From positions 1 to 12,567 of the forward strand of contig CATPBC010000217.1 in the NCBI GenBank assembly GCA_955652195.1: DNA of 12,567 bases, read 5' to 3'. A program made the position numbers and the translations under genes. Positions 1-6,438 of this stretch are shown here, one piece after another. How positions within the stretch are numbered: position 1 is the stretch's first letter; each line of letters starts with the position of its first letter. The notes below the pieces were generated by a model. The model was not told the origin of the DNA and did not search any database. It saw nothing but the letters and a program-made list of their open reading frames with translations. Source of the DNA: an uncultured Xanthobacteraceae bacterium. GTDB lineage: Bacteria > Pseudomonadota > Alphaproteobacteria > Rhizobiales > Xanthobacteraceae.

Positions 1-204
1 AAGTTGAAGTCGTCCCGACTGAAGGTCCCGTGATCGCGCTTCGACTTAAGGACCACCGGGATGTGCGGCGCTATCTTCGCCTCGTTGACTAGCCAGTTGA
101 GGTTGGCTCCAGAACCGTAAGCCGTATCGCCCGCGAGCCGTTCGGGCTAGATGTCAAAGCGTTGCTCGGTGCGCTCGATCATGATCTTGGCCGTACTGAC
201 GCTC
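1..204 (-). pseudogene. IS1182-type transposase fragment, truncated and stop-interrupted
   Basis: Read on the minus strand, positions 204 to 1 give a DDE transposase segment: IMIERTEQRFDI, a TAG stop at 147-149, then PERLAGDTAYGSGANLNWLV and PHIPVVLKSKRDHGTFSRDDF. The GDTAYGSG block (carrying a catalytic Asp in this family) and the KSKRxxGTFSRDDF stretch are typical of IS1182-family transposases. The stop falls where relatives normally carry a sense codon before PERLA. The N-terminal part is absent, because reading back beyond about 204 runs directly into aldo/keto reductase sequence. The C-terminal part lies beyond the left window edge, so its state is unknown. This is a dead remnant. I am confident of the transposase identity, less so of the exact IS family. 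Confidence 0.72.
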
Positions 205-440
205 GGCCGATCCGGACAGCGAACCGCCGGCGAGCACGCGGATGCCCATGACACCGATTCCGGCCGCGCTGCTGTGATCGAACAGCCGCCCATAATCCTG
301 GGCCGGATAATTCGGCGGCAGTTCGGTGGCCGCGGATGGATTGAGCATATTGTAGACCACCTGGGCAATCTTTCAGCAAGACCGGGACCACCCGCATCAA
401 CAGCGTGCCAAGCGCAAGGTGCCCGTCACCACGCGGCAGT
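199..440 (-). pseudogene. Aldo/keto reductase remnant, frameshifted and truncated
   Basis: On the minus strand about 355 down to 200 encodes AQVVYNMLNPSAA, PPNYPAQDYGRLFDH, and GIGVMGIRVLAGGSLSGSAER. This matches the C-terminal half of aldo/keto reductases, NAD(P)H-dependent TIM-barrel oxidoreductases, where NPSA, QDYG and IRVLAGGALSG are common in one clade. Just upstream, the bases read VDAGG in a different frame and the reductase frame meets a TGA, so there is at least one indel. The N-terminal half is missing; up to about 440 only faint similarity remains. The 3' end stops inside the GSAER motif, where transposase sequence takes over. It cannot encode a working enzyme. Confidence 0.55.
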
Positions 441-502
441 CCGTGGTCTCAGGTCACGGTGAGCAGGATGTTGCAGCGGATCGCGGCGACAACAGTGCCA
501 GT

Positions 503-1660
503 TCACGCAGCCCCCTTAACCATTGTTGCCGGCTGAGCAAGCCAGCGCGCGATCCGGGGCCAGATTTGGGTCAGGGTGGCTCTGCCCATGAACAATGCGA
601 GATGTGGGCAGGGTGCTATCGCTTGTTGAATGTCCTGGCTCGCAGTGCCAACCAGGCGCGCGGTCGCGAACACCTGACCCGGAGCCACGAGATCGTCGTC
701 GTGTGCCGCCAGCAGATAGATCGGACAACTCACCTTCGTCAGGTCTACGCATTGGCCAAGCGCGACAAAGCGGCCCGTCGCGAGCCGATTCTCCTTGTAC
801 ACTTGCTCGACCACCTGCAGAAAATAGACGCCGGGCAGATCGACCGTCCAGGCATACCAATCGAGAAACCGGGCTTCCAGCTGCCGTAGCAGTGCCGATG
901 CGACATGATCGGGCACCTGCAGCACACGGTGAATGGCCTCGCGTTCCTCTGCACGCGGACCCCAGAATTCCAGGCTATGCTGGCCGAGCACGCGACCCTC
1001 GCCAACCTCGACAAATTCCCTGAACAGGGAGGTCGGTGTGCCGCGCGCTAATCGGGTCAACGCACAGTCGCCGGCCTCAATATCTATGGGAGCGCCCGCC
1101 AACACCAATTTTCGAACCTTGGCCGGAAAGCGAGCCGCAAAGACCAGCGCCAGCCAGCCCCCCTGGCAAAGACCAACAAGATCGACCTTCGTGCCGAGTT
1201 GGTCGACCAGGACATTGAGATCGGCGAGATAATTATCAATCGATAGAAACCGCATGGTCGCCGTGGCCGAACGCCAATCGGTCACCAAGATCCGCTGTAC
1301 GCCGGCCCCTTGCAGGGCCGCGACGAGGCTGTGGCGAGGCGCAAAGTCCGCAATCGTGGCACCGTGAAGCGCAAACGGGGCGCAGACCAGAGTCGCAACG
1401 CCGTCAGGACTGGTCGAGAAATCCCGCAGCCGTACCGACTCCAATTCGAGCGTGACTTCATTGCGGGTGGTCCATTCCGGTTCGACACCAGGCTGCTGCG
1501 GCTCCGAACCTCCGGCGAGCTTCGCGAACTCCTTGGCTATTGCCGCGGCAAACTCCCTTGCCTGCTCCGCGGCCAGAGCCGGCCAGAGGAAGGCGACGGA
1601 CGGGAATGACGGATTTTTGCTCTCAATGCTGAAACGACGATTGGATCCCATCGTCGCCAT
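503..1660 (-). CDS. PhaC/PhaZ-like alpha/beta hydrolase with cysteine nucleophile
   Basis: 385-residue alpha/beta-hydrolase. The nucleophile elbow reads GLCQGG (Cys165), the G-x-C-x-G-G box of PHA synthases rather than the Ser box of ordinary lipases. The likely triad partners are an Asp within HDDDL (321-323) and His353 in CPHLALFMG. The C-terminal layout (KENRL, then VDLTKVSCPIYLLA, then D, then H, then a Trp-rich end) follows the PhaC order, but the protein is much shorter than class I synthases (about 600 residues) and nearer class III PhaC or intracellular depolymerase-like proteins. The ATG at 1660 is chosen because AGGGAG sits 7 bases upstream; the frame could also open at GTG 1681. 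It is divergent from phaC, which suggests a role in PHA or acyl-ester turnover (inferred). No signal peptide is seen, so it is probably cytoplasmic. Confidence 0.85.
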   Translation of the reverse strand: MATMGSNRRFSIESKNPSFPSVAFLWPALAAEQAREFAAAIAKEFAKLAGGSEPQQPGVEPEWTTRNEVTLELESVRLRDFSTSPDGVATLVCAPFALHGATIADFAPRHSLVAALQGAGVQRILVTDWRSATATMRFLSIDNYLADLNVLVDQLGTKVDLVGLCQGGWLALVFAARFPAKVRKLVLAGAPIDIEAGDCALTRLARGTPTSLFREFVEVGEGRVLGQHSLEFWGPRAEEREAIHRVLQVPDHVASALLRQLEARFLDWYAWTVDLPGVYFLQVVEQVYKENRLATGRFVALGQCVDLTKVSCPIYLLAAHDDDLVAPGQVFATARLVGTASQDIQQAIAPCPHLALFMGRATLTQIWPRIARWLAQPATMVKGAA

Positions 1661-1883
1661 GGTAAAACTCCCTAGTTTCACTTCCAGGTAGCGCAGATTT
1701 CGAGTTCGGCATCATATCCTTGCCACAGCCACCTCCTGGTGTTCAGTCAAGGCGCATTCAGGCCCTGCCAAAAGGGGGTCAAACGGAAAACGCCGGATTT
1801 CCGCGATTCGCTGCCGGGCAACTCTCCCAATGTAGATCCCAGCGTTCCAAGGTACCGGGGCCAGGGTCCGAGGACAGCGTTTC

Positions 1884-1913
1884 TTAACACACACGAGCCA
1901 CACTAGGTATACT
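1884..1913 (+). promoter_or_regulatory. Putative sigma70 promoter of phaC
   Basis: TTAACA at 1884-1889 and TATACT at 1908-1913 are separated by 18 bases and each differs by one base from the sigma70 consensus. Transcription would begin near 1920, leaving a leader of about 80 bases before the ATG at 2004. This also argues against the in-frame TTG at 1914 as the start. The rest of the 343-base divergent region 1661-2003 shows no small gene and no clear promoter for the minus-strand hydrolase. Confidence 0.5.
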
Positions 1914-2003
1914 TTGTGCGACGCGTTGGCGTTGGGCGCATCTTCGATTTGCGCGTCCATGCTCACCGGTAGTCTTGTGGACAATTATCCGCCAAAGAAA
2001 GTC

Positions 2004-3803
2004 ATGGACCCCATCCAGCTCTCGTTGGGCCTGGGTGAGATCGCGGTGCGTAGTCACCGCTTGATGGTCGATTTTCTAACGCGTCGCCCCGAACTGAGCG
2101 GACTGGGTGATCCGGCCGGAATCGGGCAGGCCTTCCTCCAGCTAACCGCCAAGATCATTGCTGACCCGATGTCGATTGCACAGGCGCAGCTTGAGCTGTG
2201 GGCAGATCATATGACACTCTGGCGGCGCACAACGGAACGGCTGTTTGATCCTACAGGCAAGTCTGACCGACGCCCCGTCGCGACCGATCGGCGTTTCCAG
2301 CACTCAGCTTGGACCGAAAACATTCTCTTCGATTATATCAAACAAAGCTACCTGATTTCCGCGGAGGCAATTCTGTCTGCGGTTAGCCGCGTCAACGGCC
2401 TCAATCCGAAAACTGCGCACAAGGTAAATTTCTATACACGCCAGTTCGTTGACGCTATGTCCCCTTCGAACTTTCTCGCTACCAACCCGGAGGTGTTGCA
2501 GACCACGATCGAGACGGGCGGTGAGAATCTTCTCAGGGGTCTGACAAATCTGATGGATGATCTCGAACGCGGGCGAGGACAACTCGCAGTCACTATGACC
2601 GATCTGAAGGCCTTTCGGCTCGGCGAGAGTGTAGCTGCGACACCCGGGAAGGTTATCTTTCAAAACGAGCTGATGCAGCTGATCCAGTACGCTCCCTCGA
2701 CCCCTGAGGTCAAACGGCGTCCCCTTGTCATCGTGCCACCCTGGATCAACAAGTTCTATGTGCTCGATCTGAGACCTAAAAATTCTTTCATCAAGTGGGC
2801 TGTGGATCAGGGACACACGGTGTTCGTGATTTCCTGGGTCAATCCCGACCGGCGTCTCGCTCATAAACGCTTCGAGGATTACATGCTCGAAGGTCCGCTT
2901 GCCGCACTTACCGCTATCGAGGCTGCGGCCGGTGAGCGTGAGGTGAACGCTATCGGCTATTGCCTTGGCGGCACGCTCCTCGCTGCGACGCTCGCGTATC
3001 TGGCGGCTCAGAACGACGATCGCATCCGGAGCGCAACATACCTAGGGACTCTCGTTGACTTCACCGACGTTGGCGACATGGCGGTATTTATCGACGAGGA
3101 ACAGCTGGCGGTACTTGAGAAGCGCATGCGACGGCGTGGATATCTCGAGGGACGCGATATGGCCCTAGCCTTCAATATGCTGCGCGCCAACGACCTCATA
3201 TGGAGTTTTGTCATCAGCAACTATCTCCTCGGCAAGCAACTGATCCCCTTCGATCTGCTCTATTGGAATGCCGACTCCACGCGCATGCCGGCTACGATGC
3301 ACAGCTTCTATTTGCGTAACATGTATCACGAGAACCGGCTTGCCATTCCGGGAGGGATCAGCCTTGCCGGCGTGCCGATCGATCTCAGGCGGATCGAGAC
3401 CCCCACCTTCATACTGTCGACGCGGGAAGATCACATCGCGCCGTGGCAATCGACTTACGCGGCGACCCGGCTATATCAAGGGCCGATTAAGTTCGTGCTT
3501 GCCGATTCCGGCCACATCGCCGGGATGATTAGCCCACCTGGCAGCAAGTATGGCCACTGGCAAAACACCAACCTGCCGAAGACCCCGGCTGAATGGTTCG
3601 AAACCGCCAGCTTGGTTAAGTCCTCCTGGTGGCCGACGTGGGAGGAATGGATATCAGGACATTCCGGGGGTTCGGTCAAAGCACGCGAGCCCGGTGGAGG
3701 ACTATCGCAGCCGATCGAGGACGCACCAGGCTCTTATGTTCGTACCCGCGCCGACAATTTGATGAACGACGCTCCTCACTATGCCGACAAAGTAATCGAA
3801 TGA
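2004..3803 (+). CDS. phaC: Class I polyhydroxyalkanoate synthase PhaC
   Basis: Polymerises (R)-3-hydroxyacyl-CoA into polyhydroxyalkanoate granules with release of CoA. From ATG 2004 it is 599 residues, the usual class I length. The N-terminal helical domain (about 1-190) precedes an alpha/beta-hydrolase core: PPWINKFYVLDL (245-256), SWVNPD (277-282), lipase-like box GYCLGG with Cys320, Asp476 in STREDHIAPW, and His504 in DSGHIAGM, then KYGHW (515-519). The triad order and spacing agree closely with known class I enzymes. ATG 1959 is an alternative start giving 15 more residues; neither has a convincing ribosome site, and TTG 1914 lies inside the probable promoter. The phaJ-like gene follows directly. 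Base use looks less GC-biased than in the right half of the window (impression, not computed), which would fit a transferred segment. Confidence 0.95.
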   Translation: MDPIQLSLGLGEIAVRSHRLMVDFLTRRPELSGLGDPAGIGQAFLQLTAKIIADPMSIAQAQLELWADHMTLWRRTTERLFDPTGKSDRRPVATDRRFQHSAWTENILFDYIKQSYLISAEAILSAVSRVNGLNPKTAHKVNFYTRQFVDAMSPSNFLATNPEVLQTTIETGGENLLRGLTNLMDDLERGRGQLAVTMTDLKAFRLGESVAATPGKVIFQNELMQLIQYAPSTPEVKRRPLVIVPPWINKFYVLDLRPKNSFIKWAVDQGHTVFVISWVNPDRRLAHKRFEDYMLEGPLAALTAIEAAAGEREVNAIGYCLGGTLLAATLAYLAAQNDDRIRSATYLGTLVDFTDVGDMAVFIDEEQLAVLEKRMRRRGYLEGRDMALAFNMLRANDLIWSFVISNYLLGKQLIPFDLLYWNADSTRMPATMHSFYLRNMYHENRLAIPGGISLAGVPIDLRRIETPTFILSTREDHIAPWQSTYAATRLYQGPIKFVLADSGHIAGMISPPGSKYGHWQNTNLPKTPAEWFETASLVKSSWWPTWEEWISGHSGGSVKAREPGGGLSQPIEDAPGSYVRTRADNLMNDAPHYADKVIE

Positions 3804-3886
3804 ACGGTCGCCGCAATATTTCGAGTTCCTTCGCCAATACTGGCCGCGACGCCCACCTTGCCAGCGACCCGCCGGCGGGGTCCGAT

Positions 3887-4360
3887 ATGCCGATGAATCT
3901 GCCACCGCTGCGCACGCTGTTCTTCGAAGACCTTTCGATCGGCATGACCGAGCGGCTGGAGAAAACTGTCGCCTCGTCCGACGTCGTCGGCTTCGCGCAG
4001 CTTACCGGCGACCGCAATCCGATCCACCTGTCGGAGCATTTTGCCGCCAAAACCTCGTTCCGCACCCGGATCGCGCATGGGCTCTACACAGCGAGCCTGA
4101 TCTCGGCGGTGCTCGGCACGCGGCTGCCCGGCCCCGGTGCGGTCTACATCTCGCAGACGCTGAACTTTCGCGCCCCAGTCAAGATTGGCGATACGGTCTT
4201 CGTCACTGTCACCGTCGCCGAACTGATGCCGGAAAAATCCCGCGCCCGATTGTCCTGCCTCTGCGAGGTCGACGGCGAGGTGGTCTTGGACGGCGAAGCA
4301 CTGGTGAAGGTACCGAGCGAGAAGGCAGCGAAGGACAAGCGGCCGGTGATGAGGTTGTAA
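3887..4360 (+). CDS. MaoC-like (R)-specific enoyl-CoA hydratase, PhaJ type
   Basis: Hydrates trans-2-enoyl-CoA to (R)-3-hydroxyacyl-CoA, the monomer for PhaC, linking beta-oxidation to polymer synthesis. From ATG 3887 it is 157 residues, a single hotdog-fold domain of normal PhaJ size. The hydratase motif is FAQLTGDRNPIHLSEHFA, with the catalytic pair Asp42 and His47, followed by RIAHGLYTASLIS and the overhanging strand LNFRAPVKIGD. The frame is open upstream: an ATG at 3800 overlaps the phaC stop in an ATGA arrangement and would add 29 residues that look non-conserved. I prefer 3887 because a GGCGGGG stretch lies 6 bases before it and the domain starts soon after. Either way the gene is coupled to or co-transcribed with phaC. 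The specific substrate chain length cannot be told. Confidence 0.9.
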   Translation: MPMNLPPLRTLFFEDLSIGMTERLEKTVASSDVVGFAQLTGDRNPIHLSEHFAAKTSFRTRIAHGLYTASLISAVLGTRLPGPGAVYISQTLNFRAPVKIGDTVFVTVTVAELMPEKSRARLSCLCEVDGEVVLDGEALVKVPSEKAAKDKRPVMRL

Positions 4361-4366
4361 GGAACT

Positions 4367-4436
4367 CGTAGGGTCGGTAGACCGAAACGAAACCCACCAT
4401 CAATGCCCGCGACGAAACGATGGGTTTCGCGACGCC
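4367..4436 (+). repeat. Palindromic intergenic repeat (REP-like)
   Basis: Just after the hydratase stop, CGAAACCCA (4388-4396) is inverted perfectly as TGGGTTTCG (4421-4429), with a 24-base loop. The flanking GTAGGGTCGGTAGACCGAAACG resembles degenerate copies of the GTAGGGTGGGT...AACCCACC palindromes scattered in many proteobacterial genomes, here decayed. It could fold as a weak hairpin in the phaC-phaJ transcript, but has no T-run, so I do not call it a terminator. Nothing gene-like is seen from 4437 to 4508. Confidence 0.45.
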
Positions 4437-4508
4437 TGTCATCGGACGCTGCTACAGCCGCTTTCAACGGATCGACGCAACACCTTCTAATCTTGCGGGG
4501 GAGCGAGC

Positions 4509-4775
4509 TCACCGCTCCGTGTAGTCGCCACCCTGCTGCTTCGTGACGCGCTTGCCGGCCACGATCAGGCCCAGCACGACGGCGAGGATTCAATCGGCCT
4601 CGACCTGTGCCTTGATCGCATCCTTCTCGGCAGGCACCCATGGCGTTGCCACACCGACGCTGTCGGCTTCGTACTCCGCAGTCGCATTGTGGAGGCTGAC
4701 GCTCTCCAGATAGCGCCAGGGTGATGTGCCGCCCCGAGTGGTCATGTTCGGCTTATCGCTCACCAATGACACCAT
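4509..4775 (-). pseudogene. Small single-helix membrane protein, broken by one TGA
   Basis: From ATG 4775 (AGGA 8 bases upstream) the frame encodes about 61 residues, including TTRGGTSPWRYLESVSLHNA and PWVPAEKDAIKAQVEAD, then TGA at 4590-4592. The same frame continues past the stop as ILAVVLGLIVAGKRVTKQQG and GDYTER before TGA at 4509-4511. The continuation is a coherent transmembrane helix with a basic tail. The simplest reading is an 88-residue protein in which a Trp codon (TGG) became TGA. I do not recognise the family; size and layout recall small phage or mobile-element membrane proteins, but that is only a guess. A GTG at 4763 is another possible start. It lies within 200 bases of the tRNA scar. 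Confidence 0.5.
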
Positions 4776-4794
4776 ATATCAGGTCCTCGACAGT

Positions 4795-4826
4795 GCGCTG
4801 AGGCGACACTGCGCTGAGGCGACACT
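4795..4826. repeat. 16-bp tandem duplication
   Basis: GCGCTGAGGCGACACT occurs twice head to tail (4795-4810 and 4811-4826), with no mismatch. A short hairpin, GCCGC-TCGT-GCGGC, follows at 4830-4843. The repeat lies about 90 bases before the tRNA fragment. Confidence 0.8.
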
Positions 4827-4857
4827 CCTGCCGCTCGTGCGGCGATGATCTAAAGCT

Positions 4858-4879
4858 GGATGCAACGCGGATGCAACGC
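4858..4879. repeat. 11-bp tandem duplication next to tRNA scar
   Basis: GGATGCAACGC occurs twice in tandem (4858-4868 and 4869-4879), perfectly. It sits 33 bases from the tRNA-derived segment, on the presumed island side. Short direct repeats at such a place can be tyrosine-integrase arm sites; here that is only a suggestion. Confidence 0.75.
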
Positions 4880-4911
4880 GCGGCCTAATTCGTTCGTGCT
4901 TTCAAGCCTCC

Positions 4912-4964
4912 GCAGCGGAATCATAATCCGTGTGTCGGCGGTTCAAATCCGTCCTCCGCTACCA
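4912..4964 (+). other. 3' fragment of tRNA-Met(CAT), attachment-site-like
   Basis: This segment is the 3' part of an elongator tRNA-Met. Anticodon stem GCGGA/TCCGT (4915-4919, 4927-4931) encloses loop ATCATAA with anticodon CAT at 4922-4924. Variable loop GTGTC, T-stem GGCGG/CCGTC with loop TTCAAAT, 3' acceptor strand CTCCGCT (4954-4960), discriminator A and encoded CCA (4962-4964) follow in order. The 5' acceptor strand (AGCGGAG expected) and the D-arm are absent upstream, so it is not a functional tRNA. Integrases that target tRNA genes leave exactly such a duplicated 3' segment at the far end of the element. The missing half is on the left, so the element would lie leftward of 4912 and the original chromosome rightward of 4964. 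Confidence 0.75.
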
Positions 4965-5030
4965 CTTCTTCTGAAACTTGGATGTCGAGTCGCGCAAACG
5001 CGCTCGTGGCGCATTATCCACGCGCAGCAA

Positions 5031-6098
5031 TCAGCCGCCGAGGCTGTCTGGCTCCGGCACTTCCTGCAGCGCGGCGAGTGAAGGCGACGAATGCGCCTCG
5101 GGCATCAGCTTGGGGCGCGAATGCGGTGCCTGCTCGCCGCGCCACTGCATCTTCGTTAGCGCCGCTTCCGCTTCGGCGATGAGCTTGCGCATAATCTCGC
5201 CGACCGGAAGGATCTCGCTGATGCCGCCCGCGGTCTGGCCTGCGGTCAACAGACATTCATGCTGCCGGCCCGCCTGGGTGGTCGAGACGATCTGGCTGCG
5301 CAGGCGATCGCGCTGACGGCGCGCTTCGTCGCGCTTGGCGCTCCATTCCGTCAAAAAATCCGTCGGCAGCGAGCGCAGCACGGTCTTGAATCCGGCCGTG
5401 CCCGGCAGCGGCGTGATGTCGTTAAGAACCTCGGCCTTGATCGCGTCCTCGGATTTGGCGACCACGATCGCCTCTTTCCATTGCAGCGGCGCCGGAGCTT
5501 CTTTGGAGGCGATGAACCGGGTGCCAAGATTGACGCCGACGGCGCCGAGTATGAGGGCCGCCGCTATGCCGCGGCCATCAAAAATGCCGCCGGAGGCGAC
5601 CACCGGGATCGGCGATACTGCATCGACGACTTGCGGCACCAGCGTCATCGTACTGACCTCGCCGCAATAGCCTCCAGATTCGCCACCTTGCGCGATGATC
5701 ACATCGGCGCCGCTTTCCGCGGCTTGCAAAGCCTGGTCCACGGTCGTCACTTGCACCATCACACGCGCACCGGCATCGTGGGCCGCACGCGTCAGATCGC
5801 CCGGATCGGCAAGCGTGAATGAGATCACCGCCGGCCGCGCCGCCAGCGTGTAGCGAAACGCCTCGGCGTCGAGGGTCTGCGGAATGTGATTGATCGCGAA
5901 GGGACGCTGCGTCAGCGTCTTCGCCAAGTCGATATCGCGCTTGATCGCCGCGAAGCTGCGGAACAGCGTCCCGATGCCGCCCAGTCCGCCGGCATTGGAG
6001 ACCGCGGCCGCAAGTTCAGCGGACGTGCAGGTTCCCATCGGCGCCAAGATGATCGGCACGTCGATGCCGAACAGATCGCAAAGCGGGGTCGTCAGCAT
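5031..6098 (-). CDS. Nitronate monooxygenase-like FMN-dependent flavoprotein
   Basis: 355-residue TIM-barrel flavoprotein of the nitronate monooxygenase/2-nitropropane dioxygenase family. It opens PLCDLFGIDVPIILAPMG (5-22), has the glycine turn NAGGLGGIG (35-43), IIAQGGESGGY (134-144), LVPQVVDAV (153-161) and the FMN-phosphate stretch ASGGIFDGRGIAAALILGA (168-186). Known nitronate monooxygenases have GGH where this reads GGY (Tyr144), so the usual catalytic His is absent. Activity on nitronates is therefore doubtful; an enoyl or quinone reductase-like role is possible. The start at 6098 is supported by GGAG 7 bases upstream. The C-terminal 60 residues are long and Ala/Glu-rich. The gene stands alone, 66 bases from the tRNA scar. 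A possible promoter, TTGCTC (6164-6169) and TATTAT (6142-6147) with 16 bases between, lies upstream on the minus strand. Confidence 0.88.
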   Translation of the reverse strand: MLTTPLCDLFGIDVPIILAPMGTCTSAELAAAVSNAGGLGGIGTLFRSFAAIKRDIDLAKTLTQRPFAINHIPQTLDAEAFRYTLAARPAVISFTLADPGDLTRAAHDAGARVMVQVTTVDQALQAAESGADVIIAQGGESGGYCGEVSTMTLVPQVVDAVSPIPVVASGGIFDGRGIAAALILGAVGVNLGTRFIASKEAPAPLQWKEAIVVAKSEDAIKAEVLNDITPLPGTAGFKTVLRSLPTDFLTEWSAKRDEARRQRDRLRSQIVSTTQAGRQHECLLTAGQTAGGISEILPVGEIMRKLIAEAEAALTKMQWRGEQAPHSRPKLMPEAHSSPSLAALQEVPEPDSLGG

Positions 6099-6146
6099 GG
6101 CTCATCTCCGGACATCCGCTCGGCACGCCGGACTGTCACAAATAAT

Positions 6147-6218
6147 AGCAATCGGCCAAATACGAGCAACCAGCCACGTACGGGCGATCGGCCAAGTACT
6201 GGCAATCGGCAATGTCGA
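6147..6218. repeat. Four imperfect 18-bp tandem repeats
   Basis: The units are AGCAATCGGCCAAATACG (6147-6164), AGCAACCAGCCACGTACG (6165-6182), GGCGATCGGCCAAGTACT (6183-6200) and GGCAATCGGCAATGTCGA (6201-6218). They share a roughly RGCAATCGGCCAARTACG core. They directly abut the likely promoter of the flavoprotein gene. Copies vary at several positions, so the array is not recent slippage only. Confidence 0.8.
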
Positions 6219-6412
6219 GAGCCTTAGAAACTGACGCATAATATTCGCTGCTGCAAACGCGAATGTCCAGTTCGTGACAGAACGACAATTCTGGAACGGC
6301 GGGGCCGTAAAAATGTTTGTGTCAAGATGGTGGGTGGTTCGCGGCACCGTCTATCGGCACGGCTATACCGGACCTGGCTGGCGTTAACGTCAGTCGTCGA
6401 TGATATAGACGC

Positions 6413-6436
6413 CGGGCCGGCAATAGCCTGGGCCCG
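6413..6436 (-). terminator. Weak hairpin after the enolase-superfamily gene
   Basis: CGGGCC (6413-6418) is inverted as GGCCCG (6431-6436), with a 12-base loop, 2 bases past the stop codon of the minus-strand gene. There is no T-run on the downstream side, so intrinsic termination is uncertain. Confidence 0.25.
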
Positions 6437-6438
6437 TC

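Larger units (their letters stand above)
6099..6438. other. Intergenic region, 340 bases, no convincing gene
   Basis: Between two minus-strand genes. It contains the 18-bp tandem repeats described separately, a possible promoter for the flavoprotein gene, and a GC-rich hairpin near 6413-6436. A minus-strand frame of 81 codons (6102-6347) spans the repeats but lacks recognisable domains or a good ribosome site, so it is not called. Nothing is recognised in 6219-6412. Confidence 0.6.

Noticed and set aside
1914..2003. N-terminal extension of PhaC from the TTG at 1914
   Set aside because: The TTG lies in the probable -10 region of the phaC promoter and the extra residues do not look like the family; ATG 2004 gives the normal length.
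2304..2864. 186-codon minus-strand frame opposite phaC
   Set aside because: It is antisense to conserved PhaC coding sequence, has no recognisable domain and no ribosome site.
4912..4964. Complete functional tRNA-Met gene
   Set aside because: The 5' acceptor strand and D-arm are missing in the 40 bases upstream, where they would have to be.
4860..5081. 73-codon plus-strand frame over the tRNA fragment
   Set aside because: It reads through tRNA-derived sequence and has no coding features.
6147..6218. CRISPR-like or iteron origin
   Set aside because: There are no spacers, no replication initiator gene nearby, and only four imperfect copies in a chromosomal context.
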